This document shows positions 16,571 through 26,599 of a stretch of DNA of 64,000 nt, piece after piece. Position 1 is the stretch's first letter, and the number at the start of each line of letters is the position of its first letter. Source of the stretch: JBBROS01 sp965213845 (lineage in GTDB: Bacteria > Pseudomonadota > Alphaproteobacteria > Acetobacterales > Acetobacteraceae); contig CBDCAI010000002.1 in assembly GCA_965213845.1 (NCBI GenBank), positions 62,001 through 126,000 on the forward strand, in the 5' to 3' direction. Position numbers and translations under genes: made by a program. The notes below the pieces were generated by a model. It made no database searches and was not told the DNA's origin. It saw only the letters and a list, made by a program, of their open reading frames with translations.

Positions 16571-18307
16571 CTATCGGCCGGCGGCGTATCCCTGCATGCC
16601 GCGGGGGTTGGCGCCGGCGTAGAGCAGCGTGCCTTCGCGCCGAGCGGCCGAGAGGCGGCCTTCGGACCAGTCGTCGCCGCGTTCGGCGAGGTGGCCGCGG
16701 GCTTGCAGCTCGGTCAGGACCTGGGGGGTGAAGCGGCCTTCGAGCACGAGTTTGCCGGGGCGGGCGACGCGGGGCCAGAAGCTGCTGGGCCAGTGTTCCG
16801 TGTGGAAGCTGGGCAGGTCGATCGCGTGCTGGATGCCGAGCCGGTGGTGGACCATGCGCAGGAAGAACACGAGCGCCCACTGGTCCTGCTGCTCGCCGCC
16901 CGGGGTGCCGAAGGCCATCCATGGTTTGCCGTCCCGCAGCGCGAAGCTGGGCGACAGCGTGGTGCGGGGCCGCTTGCCGGGGGCCAGGCTGTTGGGCAGG
17001 TCCGGGCGCAGCCAGAACATCTGGCCGCGCGTGCCCATGGGGAAGCCGAGCCCGGGCACGACCGGGGAAGATTGCAGCCACCCGCCCGAGGGCGTGGCCG
17101 AGACCATGTTGCCCCAGCGGTCGATCGTGTCGATATGCACCGTGTCGGCGCCGATCACGCCCAGGCGCGCCACCGTGGGCTCGCCCACCCCGGCCGCGCG
17201 GGTCAGCATCTCGGCGCGGGCGGCGGCCTCGTGGTCCACCCAGGGCGAGCGGTTGTCGACCGTGCCGGGGCGCAGGTCCATGGATGCGCGGGGCCCGACC
17301 AGGTCCCGCCTCGCGGCGTTGTAGTCGGGCGAGAGCAGGGTTTCGAGCGGGACCGGGGTGAAGTCCGGGTCGCCGTAGAAGGCCTCGCGGTCCGCGTAGG
17401 CGAGCTTGGCGCATTCGACGACGGTGTGGACGAAGTCGGCGCCCACCGGGTCCATGGCCGCCACGTCGAACCCGGCCAGCAGGGCCAGCTGCTGCAGGAA
17501 GACCGGGCCCTGGCTCCAAGGGCCGCATTTCAGCACGGTGTGGCCGTGGTAGTCGAAGGTCGTGGGCGCCTCCACGGTGGGAGACCAGCGGGCCAGGTCG
17601 TCGGCGATCAGCAGGCCGCGGTGGTGGCGGCCCGAGGCATCCAGCACGTCCGTGCCTTCGAAGAACCGCCCGATCGCCTCGGCGACGAAGCCCTCGTACC
17701 AGGTGCGCCGGGCCGCCTCGATCCGTGCCTCGCGGCTGTCGCCCACGGCCTCATGCAGGATGCGTTCGTAGGTGGCGGCGAGTGCCGGGTTGGCGAAGGG
17801 GCGGTCCAGCGGCGGCACGGCGCCGCCGGGCAGGAAGACGGCGGCGCTGCTGGGCCACTCCGTCTCGAACAGGGGGCGCACGCTCTCGATGGTCGCGGGC
17901 ACGCGCGGCACCAGGGGCACGCCGTTGCGGGCGTAGCCGATGGCGAACTCCAGCACGTCCGCAAGCTCCCACGTGCCCCAGTCGCGCAGCAGCAGGCACC
18001 AGGCCCCGAAGGCGCCAGGCACGACGGCGGGCAGCAGGCCGGTGCCCGGGATCAGGTCGAGGCCGAGTGCGGCGAACCGGTCGAGCGAGGCGGCGGCCGG
18101 GGCGGGGCCCTGGCCGCAGATCACGTGCTGCGTGCCGGTTGCGGCGGCGTGCAGGATGATGGGCGCGTCGCCGCCGGGGCCGTTCAGGTGCGGCTCGGCC
18201 ACTTGCAGCGTGAAGGCGGTGGCGGCCGCGGCGTCGAAGGCGTTGCCGCCCCGCTCCAGCACGGCCATGCCGACGGCGGTCGCCAGCCAATGCGTGCTGG
18301 CGACCAT
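16571..18307 (-). CDS. Gamma-glutamyltransferase family protein
   Basis: Ntn-hydrolase-fold enzyme made as a precursor that self-cleaves before a catalytic Thr. Thr389 in GADTVHIDTIDRWGN is the expected nucleophile, and GTPGGEQQDQ and GGWLQSSP are conserved C-terminal-subunit motifs. No signal peptide is seen, unlike classical periplasmic Ggt, so the protein is probably cytosolic and may act on another gamma-glutamyl or acyl substrate. The ATG-defined start begins at MVASTHWL. The conserved family start FTTRPEIAGTFG lies just upstream in frame without ATG/GTG/TTG. A CTG at 18344-18346, about 7 nt after GGAGA, may be the real start. Confidence 0.88.
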   Translation of the reverse strand: MVASTHWLATAVGMAVLERGGNAFDAAAATAFTLQVAEPHLNGPGGDAPIILHAAATGTQHVICGQGPAPAAASLDRFAALGLDLIPGTGLLPAVVPGAFGAWCLLLRDWGTWELADVLEFAIGYARNGVPLVPRVPATIESVRPLFETEWPSSAAVFLPGGAVPPLDRPFANPALAATYERILHEAVGDSREARIEAARRTWYEGFVAEAIGRFFEGTDVLDASGRHHRGLLIADDLARWSPTVEAPTTFDYHGHTVLKCGPWSQGPVFLQQLALLAGFDVAAMDPVGADFVHTVVECAKLAYADREAFYGDPDFTPVPLETLLSPDYNAARRDLVGPRASMDLRPGTVDNRSPWVDHEAAARAEMLTRAAGVGEPTVARLGVIGADTVHIDTIDRWGNMVSATPSGGWLQSSPVVPGLGFPMGTRGQMFWLRPDLPNSLAPGKRPRTTLSPSFALRDGKPWMAFGTPGGEQQDQWALVFFLRMVHHRLGIQHAIDLPSFHTEHWPSSFWPRVARPGKLVLEGRFTPQVLTELQARGHLAERGDDWSEGRLSAARREGTLLYAGANPRGMQGYAAGR

Positions 18308-18417
18308 GCCGAAGGTGCCGGCGATCTCGGGGCGGGTGGTGAACAGGGCATGTCTCCGGCTTGCGTCGCACCGATGCTACCGCCAAGGTCCGGCGGCACC
18401 AAGGAGGCGGGGTCGCG

Positions 18418-18987
18418 TTGCTGATTCTGATCGTCGGGCCCAGCGGGGCCGGCAAGGACACGCTGTTGAACGGCGCGCGCGAGGCGCTGATCCCGGCCGC
18501 GGGGCACGAGTCGCCGGTCCGCTTCGTCCGCCGCGTCATCACCCGGCCGGGCGACCTGGGCGAGGAGGCGCATGAGAGCGTGTCCGAGCAGGCATTCCTG
18601 TTGCGGCAAGCGGCAGGAGATTTCGCGCTGAGCTGGCGCGCCCACGGGCTGCATTACGGCATCCCGGCCGACATCGCGCCGGACCTGGCGCAGGGCCGGG
18701 TCGTCATCGCCAACGTCTCCCGCGCCGTGGTGGCCGAGGCGGTCGAGCGCTTCCCCGTCGCCGTGATCGAGATCAGCGCCCCGGCCGACACGTTGGCGCG
18801 CCGGCTGGCCGCCCGCGGGCGGGAGGATGCGGTGGACGTGGCCCGGCGGCTGTCGCGGGCGATCGAGTTGCCGCTGCCGGTCGAGCGGGAGCGGGTGGTC
18901 AACGACGGCACGCCGGCCCAGGGCGTCCGCAAGCTCCTCGCCGCCCTCCGTGCGGTAGGCGGCGAGGCGCTGCGGCCGGCCCCTTGA
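18418..18987 (+). CDS. phnN: Ribose 1,5-bisphosphokinase PhnN
   Basis: Phosphorylates ribose 1,5-bisphosphate to PRPP, the last step linking phosphonate breakdown to nucleotide synthesis. The 189-residue guanylate-kinase-like fold has P-loop GPSGAGKDTL, the TRPGDLGEEAHESVS lid segment and the RAHGLHYGIP motif characteristic of PhnN. No ATG precedes the domain. TTG 18418 is chosen because AAGGAGG lies about 10 nt upstream; CTG 18421 is an alternative. No other phn gene is in the window, so it is an isolated copy, divergent from the gamma-glutamyltransferase gene. Confidence 0.88.
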   Translation: MLILIVGPSGAGKDTLLNGAREALIPAAGHESPVRFVRRVITRPGDLGEEAHESVSEQAFLLRQAAGDFALSWRAHGLHYGIPADIAPDLAQGRVVIANVSRAVVAEAVERFPVAVIEISAPADTLARRLAARGREDAVDVARRLSRAIELPLPVERERVVNDGTPAQGVRKLLAALRAVGGEALRPAP

Positions 18988-19009
18988 GACAGGCCGGCCC
19001 GGATCGAGG

Positions 19010-19285
19010 TCAGAAGTTGGGGCGGCAGCCGTACGGGGTGGGGTGCATGCCGGGGCGGCAGCCGTAGTAGCGCGGCGGCGGGCCGCGACGGGGGCGGCAA
19101 TAACCGAAGCGGTCACGGAAGCCGCCGGGGCCGCAGCCCCCCTCGACCAGGGTCAGCGCCGGGCCGCCGGGCAGCGTGGCGGCCACCGCAGCCTGCGAGG
19201 GGGCCAGCGAGGTCATGGCCTGCGCGGAGGACACGCCGGCGAGGCAGCCCCCGACGATGATGGCAAAGGCGAAAATCTGTCTCAT
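19010..19285 (-). CDS. GCG_CRPN-type small secreted peptide
   Basis: 91-residue exported peptide. A signal sequence (MRQIFAFAIIVGGCLAGVSSAQA) ends in AQA, a good signal peptidase I site; an internal Cys is not in a lipobox context. The mature part contains GCGPGGFRDRFGYCRPRR, the hallmark of the GCG_CRPN family of short Gly/Cys/Arg/Pro-rich proteins in alphaproteobacteria, and ends in a second Cys-containing repeat (YYGCRPGMHPTPYGCRP). An AGGAGA ribosome-binding site precedes the ATG. Function unknown; paired Cys suggest disulfides or metal binding. Confidence 0.8.
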   Translation of the reverse strand: MRQIFAFAIIVGGCLAGVSSAQAMTSLAPSQAAVAATLPGGPALTLVEGGCGPGGFRDRFGYCRPRRGPPPRYYGCRPGMHPTPYGCRPNF

Positions 19286-19366
19286 GCAGCTCTCCTGGGA
19301 TCAGGCGCGGATTGTGCGCCTACGGGACCAAACATACCAAGCTTTGTGGCTGGCTTGTGGTAAAAA

Positions 19367-20380
19367 TCAGAAGCCGTAGAGGCGCTTCGGATTGTCGACC
19401 AGGATCAGCTTGCGCGTCGCGGGGTCGGGCGCCCACTCGGCCACCAGGTTCAGCAGGCGCCCGTCGTCGACGTCCTGCGCCGGGGCCGGGTCGGTGGTCT
19501 TGCGGCCCGGCACGGTCGCGCTGTCCGGATGCGGCCAGTCGCTGCCCCATACCAGCTGCTTCGGGGCTGCGGCGATCAGGGCCTTTGCCAGCGGCGCAAC
19601 ATCGGCATAGGCCGGCGCCTGAGTCGAGGCGCGGTAGGCGCCCGAGATCTTCACCCAGGCCTTGCCCGACTTCACCAGGTCCAGCACCGCGTCGAACCCG
19701 GGCTGCTGCGGCCCCAGTGCCGCGTTCGCCCCGGCGAAATGATCGAACACCACCGGCACCGGCAACGCCGCAAGCTTCGCCTTCAACGGCGCGATCACGG
19801 ACAGGCGCGTGTAGATCTGGATGTGCAGGGGCCGGCCGCCGATCTGCTGCACGAAGCCGTCGAGCGCGCGGCCCGAGGCCTCGGGGTCCACCACCCCGGT
19901 CGTCTCGAGGTTGATGCGGATGCCGCGGATGCCGGCGCGCACCATGGCGTCGAGGTCGGCCGCCGAGGTCTTGGCGTCGATCACGGCCACGCCGCGGGCC
20001 CGTTTCGGGCCCAGCTGCTTGATGCCGTCCAGCGTGGCGGCATTGTCGGCGGCATAGACGCTGGGTGTGACGATCACCACGTGGTCCATGTGCAGGGCGT
20101 GCTGCAGGGCCAGCAGCTGCTGCCAGGTGGCGATGGGCGGGGAGTAGACCCGTGTCGAGGCGAACGGGAACTGTGCCGGGTCGGGGAAGACGTGGACATG
20201 GCAGTCGCAGGCGCCGGCCGGGACGCGGAACGACACCGGGGTCTTGACGGTGGGCGCCGCCGCGTTGGGCGCGGCCGCCGGCTTCACGGCACCCGGGTTC
20301 GGTGCGGCGGCCCCGGGGCGGGCGGCGGTGGCCCCGGACAATCCCGCGACGACGGTCAAGGCTTGCCTGCGTGACAGCAT
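19367..20380 (-). CDS. Amidohydrolase 2 family (TIM-barrel) hydrolase, Tat-exported
   Basis: 337-residue metal-dependent hydrolase of the amidohydrolase-2 family, which includes PDC hydrolases and 4-sulfomuconolactone hydrolases. The metal motif CDCHVHVFP, the GIRINLE strand, VFDHFAG and the Asp-containing WGSDWPHPD are present. ATG 20378-20380 is chosen because AAGGAA lies about 7 nt upstream and the protein then starts MLSRRQALTVVAG, a twin-arginine signal; a 19-residue N-terminal extension is possible. An Ala/Pro-rich linker follows the signal. Likely periplasmic lactonase or decarboxylase; substrate unknown. Confidence 0.85.
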   Translation of the reverse strand: MLSRRQALTVVAGLSGATAARPGAAAPNPGAVKPAAAPNAAAPTVKTPVSFRVPAGACDCHVHVFPDPAQFPFASTRVYSPPIATWQQLLALQHALHMDHVVIVTPSVYAADNAATLDGIKQLGPKRARGVAVIDAKTSAADLDAMVRAGIRGIRINLETTGVVDPEASGRALDGFVQQIGGRPLHIQIYTRLSVIAPLKAKLAALPVPVVFDHFAGANAALGPQQPGFDAVLDLVKSGKAWVKISGAYRASTQAPAYADVAPLAKALIAAAPKQLVWGSDWPHPDSATVPGRKTTDPAPAQDVDDGRLLNLVAEWAPDPATRKLILVDNPKRLYGF

Positions 20381-20492
20381 AGCGACGTTCCTTCCTGGCA
20401 GCGGCGCCTCTGCGGGCCCCTGCCAAAATAAGGACACGGCGCACGGCCCGGTGCAAGCGGCCCCATGACGCCGCGGGCGGGCCGGGCTGCCC

Positions 20493-20813
20493 TTACAGGC
20501 TGACGACCAGGGTGCCGTCGTCGCTCTTGCGGACGGGATAGACCGCGATGTCGCATTCGCCCACCAGCACCTTGCCCGACCGCATGTCGTACATGCGGTC
20601 GTGCAGGGGGCACATGATGGTCGTGCCGCCCATCATGCCGTCGGCCAGCGGGCCCTGCAGGTGGGGGCACTCGGCCTGGGTGGCGAAGACCTCGTCCGCA
20701 TGGGTGCGGAACACCGCGACCGTGGTGTCGCCCAGCTTGAAGTTGCGCCCCTCGCCCTTCGGGATCTGCTCCATGGACCCGATGCGGTGCTCCCGCGCCA
20801 GCGTCATGCTCAT
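20493..20813 (-). CDS. nirD: Nitrite reductase small subunit NirD
   Basis: 106-residue Rieske-fold subunit of assimilatory NAD(P)H nitrite reductase. It retains the [2Fe-2S] ligands in ECPHLQG and CPLHDRMYD, unlike enterobacterial NirD, in which they are lost. The ATG overlaps the nirB stop (ATGA at 20810-20813), so the subunits are made in a coupled way. Electrons from NAD(P)H pass through NirB to siroheme, where nitrite becomes ammonium. It is the last gene of the nas operon seen here. Confidence 0.95.
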   Translation of the reverse strand: MSMTLAREHRIGSMEQIPKGEGRNFKLGDTTVAVFRTHADEVFATQAECPHLQGPLADGMMGGTTIMCPLHDRMYDMRSGKVLVGECDIAVYPVRKSDDGTLVVSL

Positions 20814-23254
20814 GCATCCACTGGGATGAGCGAGGCGAACTGGTTGGCCGTCTTGGGCGCCGCGCCATCCGTCCAGGGGTCGCGGTAGGCGGCGACCGCG
20901 GCGGCGATCTCGGCGTCGAAGCGGGCGCCCCAGCCTTCGCTGTCATCCACCACCACGGCGCGGATGCGTTCGATGCCGATGCGGGGCACCCAGGTGTAGG
21001 TCCGCTCCTTGTACTTGGCGTCCTCGCGATAGAACTGCATGAAGCGCCCGGCGATCTGCATCACCGCGTCCTCGCCCTGGACGGTGCACAGCAGGTCCGC
21101 CTTGCGGACGTGGGCCCCGCCGGCGCCGCCCACCACGATCTCCCACTTGCCATCGCCGATCGCCACGGCACCCAGGTCCTTAATCAGCGCCTCGGAGCAG
21201 TTGCGCGGGCATCCGGTGGTGCCGAGCTTCATCTTGCCTGGGCTGTCCGAGAGGGCGCGGAAGGTCTTCTCGATCCGCTGCGCCAGGCCCATGCTGTCGC
21301 CCAGGCCGAAGCGGCAATGGTCGATGCCGATGCAGCTTTTGCAGGTGCGATAGCTCTTGCCCCAGGCATGGCCGGCGGGCATGCCGATATCCTTCCAGAT
21401 CCCTGGCAGGTCCTCCTTCTTCACGCCCACCAGGTCGATGCGCTGCCCGCCCGTCATCTTCACCAGCGGCACGTTGTACTTCAGCGCCGCCTGCGCGATC
21501 CGCATCAGCTCGGCCGGCGTGCAGACGCCGCCCGCCATCTCGGGCACCACGGAGAAGGTGCCGTCCTTCTGGATGTTGCCGTGCACCCGGTCGTTGATGA
21601 AGCGCGCGTCACGCTCGTCCTCGTACTGGCCGGGCCAGACGGTGTTGAGCAGCGAGGCGAGCGGGATCTTGCTGACCGGGTCCTCGACGCCGCCCGACAG
21701 CGCCGCGAAGACCGCCGAGACGGAGCGCAGGTTCTGCGCCTTGATCGCCTCCACCAGCTCCTGCTTCCGCATCGGGATGCAGGGGACGTAGTAGTGGATG
21801 GCCGGGTCCTCCTCGACCTCGCCACCGCAGAACCAGGCGACGACGTCCGACACGAGGCCCTTGCACGAGCCGCAGCCCTTGCCGGCGCGGGTCGCGTTCA
21901 TCACCGCGGTCATGGTGCGGTGGCCGGCCGCGACGGAGGCGCCGATGGCGGCCTTGGAAACGCCGTTGCAGTTGCACACCTGGGCCTCGGCCGGCATCTC
22001 GTCCAGCGTGACCTTCTGTGGCGGCGCCCCCAGGTCGAACAGCAGGCTCAGCCGCTCCTCGGGCAGCGGGCTGTCGCGGTCGAAGGCCTGCATCAGGAAC
22101 GCGGCCTTGCTGATGTCGCCCATCAGGATGCCGCCCACCAGGCGCCCGTCCCGCACGATCAGCTTCTTGTAGGTGCCCTTCGCCGGCTCCTGGAACTGGA
22201 TGATCTCGTCCCGCTCCTCCTTGGGCTGCGTCAGGCCCATGGACGCCAGCTCCACCCCCATCACCTTCAGCTTGGTCGCCAGCTTCGAGCCGTGGTACTG
22301 CGCGTCGCGGTTGCGCGCCGTCACGTGGTCGGCGAAGACCTTGCCCTGGTCCCACAGCGGCGCCACCAGGCCATAGACCATGCCGCGATGCTGCGCGCAT
22401 TCGCCCACGACATAGACGTTCATGTCGTCGACCGATCGCATGTGGTTGTCCACCACGATCGCGCGTTCGACCGTCAGCCCGGCCCGCGTGCCGATCTCGG
22501 CGTTCGGCTTGATTCCCGCGCACACCACCAGAAGGTCGCAGGGCACGGTGCTGCCGTCCTTGAAGGTCAGCCCCTCGACCCTCTCGTCGCCCATCACCTG
22601 GGTGGTGGAGGTGCTCAGCAGCACCTTGACGCCCATCTTCTCCATGGCGGTCTTCAGCATGGCGCCCCCCGTGGGGTCGACCTGCGCCTCCATCAGGTGC
22701 ACGCCCAGGTGGACCGCGGTCACGTCGCAGCCATGCGTCAGCAGGCCGCGCGCCGCTTCCAGCCCCAGCAGCCCGCCGCCCACCACGACCGCCTTCACCC
22801 CGGGCCCGGCCGCGGCCACCATGCCGTTGGTGTCATCGATGGTGCGGAAGCCGAAGGCCCCGGGCTTCAGCGTCTTGTCGGCCATGTGCAGGCCGGGGAT
22901 CGGGGGCATGAACGACCGCGACCCGGTGGCGATCAGCAGGACGTCGTAGCTTTCCTTCGTGCCGTTGGCCGACGTGACGACCCGGGCGAAGCGGTCGATC
23001 TCGGTCACGGGAGAGCCGACATGCAGGGTGATGTCGTTCTCGACGTACCATTCCAGCGGGTTGAGGAAGATCTCCTCGTAGCTCTGCTGCCCGCTGAGGA
23101 TGTTGGACAGCATGATGCGGTTGTAGTTGCCGTAGGGTTCGTCGCCGAACATGACGATGTCGAACAGTTCGGCCCCGCCGCGCGCCAGGACCTCCTCGAC
23201 GGCGCGTGCGCCCGCCATGCCGTTGCCGACGACGACCAGCCTCTGCTTCGCCAT
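20810..23254 (-). CDS. nirB: Nitrite reductase large subunit NirB
   Basis: 814-residue enzyme reducing nitrite to ammonium with NAD(P)H. In order it has an FAD/NAD-binding pyridine nucleotide-disulfide module (VVVGNGMAGARAVEE at the N-terminus), a BFD-like [2Fe-2S] domain (VCNCNGVSK and GKGCGSCKGL) and a C-terminal sulfite/nitrite reductase domain with siroheme/[4Fe-4S] ligands in CKSCIGIDHC and GCPRNCSEA. The ATG at 23252-23254 is chosen because the flavin-binding strand begins there. The frame is open upstream only as a shadow of the next gene. It is encoded between an unknown small gene and nirD. Confidence 0.96.
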   Translation of the reverse strand: MAKQRLVVVGNGMAGARAVEEVLARGGAELFDIVMFGDEPYGNYNRIMLSNILSGQQSYEEIFLNPLEWYVENDITLHVGSPVTEIDRFARVVTSANGTKESYDVLLIATGSRSFMPPIPGLHMADKTLKPGAFGFRTIDDTNGMVAAAGPGVKAVVVGGGLLGLEAARGLLTHGCDVTAVHLGVHLMEAQVDPTGGAMLKTAMEKMGVKVLLSTSTTQVMGDERVEGLTFKDGSTVPCDLLVVCAGIKPNAEIGTRAGLTVERAIVVDNHMRSVDDMNVYVVGECAQHRGMVYGLVAPLWDQGKVFADHVTARNRDAQYHGSKLATKLKVMGVELASMGLTQPKEERDEIIQFQEPAKGTYKKLIVRDGRLVGGILMGDISKAAFLMQAFDRDSPLPEERLSLLFDLGAPPQKVTLDEMPAEAQVCNCNGVSKAAIGASVAAGHRTMTAVMNATRAGKGCGSCKGLVSDVVAWFCGGEVEEDPAIHYYVPCIPMRKQELVEAIKAQNLRSVSAVFAALSGGVEDPVSKIPLASLLNTVWPGQYEDERDARFINDRVHGNIQKDGTFSVVPEMAGGVCTPAELMRIAQAALKYNVPLVKMTGGQRIDLVGVKKEDLPGIWKDIGMPAGHAWGKSYRTCKSCIGIDHCRFGLGDSMGLAQRIEKTFRALSDSPGKMKLGTTGCPRNCSEALIKDLGAVAIGDGKWEIVVGGAGGAHVRKADLLCTVQGEDAVMQIAGRFMQFYREDAKYKERTYTWVPRIGIERIRAVVVDDSEGWGARFDAEIAAAVAAYRDPWTDGAAPKTANQFASLIPVDA

Positions 23255-23271
23255 GCCGTGTGCCCCCCGCC

Positions 23272-23619
23272 TCAGATTTCGATCAGGCCGATGTCGAGCA
23301 CGACCTGGCCGGCAACGCCCGCCGGTGCCGCGATCTTCAGTTCCACGACGCTCTCGGGATCGAGATCCTCCACCACCGCGAGAGGCACGTGGATCGAGGC
23401 CTTGGCGCCGATCGGGAAGATGCGCATGGGCTTGCCGTCGCGGACCAGCACCACGGCGATCATGGCGTCGCTGGAGTTGCCGCCGCGGAAATAGATGAGC
23501 TGCGAGCGCTTGTCGCCCGGCACTACGTAGGCGACGCCGGTGCCGATCGGGGCCGCGTTCTCGAGGCCGCTGCCTGTGAACGAGAAGACGCCGTTGATGA
23601 AGCGGGGTGTCGTTTCCAT
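23272..23619 (-). CDS. Conserved hypothetical protein of the nitrate assimilation operon
   Basis: 115-residue protein of unknown function lying between nasA and nirB, all on one strand with small gaps. It is probably all-beta (VAYVVPGDKRSQLIYFRGG, DLDPESVVELKIAAPAG, VVLDIGLIEI), with no signal peptide, membrane helix or Cys. I recall similar short proteins next to assimilatory nitrate/nitrite reductase genes in alphaproteobacteria, but know of no assigned role. Context suggests assembly, electron transfer docking or regulation of NasA or NirB. The coding assignment itself is firm. Confidence 0.8.
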   Translation of the reverse strand: METTPRFINGVFSFTGSGLENAAPIGTGVAYVVPGDKRSQLIYFRGGNSSDAMIAVVLVRDGKPMRIFPIGAKASIHVPLAVVEDLDPESVVELKIAAPAGVAGQVVLDIGLIEI

Positions 23620-23711
23620 GGTCGATCCTTAAGCAGTGAGCGTCGCGCGGCGTCGTGCGACGGGGCGGCGCGAGGGGCGCGGCACCACGATGGGAACTGG
23701 ATATGCGAGGA

Positions 23712-25916
<2,205 letters not shown>

Positions 25917-26228
25917 TACCCCACGTGCCCAACCCATTGGTCCGGCGCCGCGACGCGAACGGGCCGCCCGGACCCTGAGGGCCGAACGGCGCCACGCGGC
26001 GCATGACGCCGCCGTGGCGACTGGTGTGTACTTCCCCTCGGGCAAGGATCTGCGCCAGGCTGCGCCCGGCCGTCCCGCCTCGAAACCCCAGGCTACGGAC
26101 GTGTCACCGCTGCCGCAAGGGTGGCAACACGATGATCCCCGCACCTTTGCGTGGCCGGCCTCGGCCGCGGTCGGCGGAACCTGCGCCGTGATGGCGCTTT
26201 GAAGCTGTCGCCCAGCCGGAGTGCCCGC
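25917..26228. other. Divergent intergenic region nasA / small secreted protein
   Basis: 312 bp between two divergent genes, expected to hold both promoters. I looked for a NasT-type leader with paired hairpins and for NtrC/sigma-54 elements and saw neither clearly. Short frames here lack ribosome-binding sites. Nothing specific can be assigned. Confidence 0.4.
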
Positions 26229-26573
26229 ATGTCCCCCCGCGTCCGAACCGCCGTGATCGCCCTCGCGCTGCTGCTGCCGGCGGTCGTGCCGATGCCCGGC
26301 ATGGCCCAGACCAAACCCGAGACCAAACCCGAAACCAAACCCGAGACGAAGTTGGGCGAGCCGCAGTCCAGCACGATGGGCCCGGCCTCGGGCAACCGCG
26401 ACGGCGCCAACAACGGGATCGGCACGGCGGGCGCGATCGCCGGCAACAACGGCAGCGCCAGCAGCACCGTCAATCCCGGCAACACCGCGCTATCCCCGCC
26501 TGGCGGCCGGACCGGCACCGGCGGCCCCGTGGAGAACGATCCCGCCCTGGGCGGCGGCACGCAGTCGAAGTAG
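26229..26573 (+). CDS. Small secreted repeat-containing protein, unknown function
   Basis: 114-residue exported protein. The signal peptide MSPRVRTAVIALALLLPAVV ends near GMAQ. Immediately after it comes a run of three TKPE units encoded by near-identical 12-bp repeats (26310-26345). The rest is Gly/Asn/Ala-rich and apparently disordered (GANNGIGTAGAIAGNNGSAS). Such low-complexity secreted proteins are common in Acetobacteraceae-like genomes; no function is known. ATG 26229 gives a clean signal peptide, whereas upstream starts do not. Confidence 0.65.
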   Translation: MSPRVRTAVIALALLLPAVVPMPGMAQTKPETKPETKPETKLGEPQSSTMGPASGNRDGANNGIGTAGAIAGNNGSASSTVNPGNTALSPPGGRTGTGGPVENDPALGGGTQSK

Positions 26574-26599
26574 GGCGCCCACCTTCCGACGCCCGGCGC

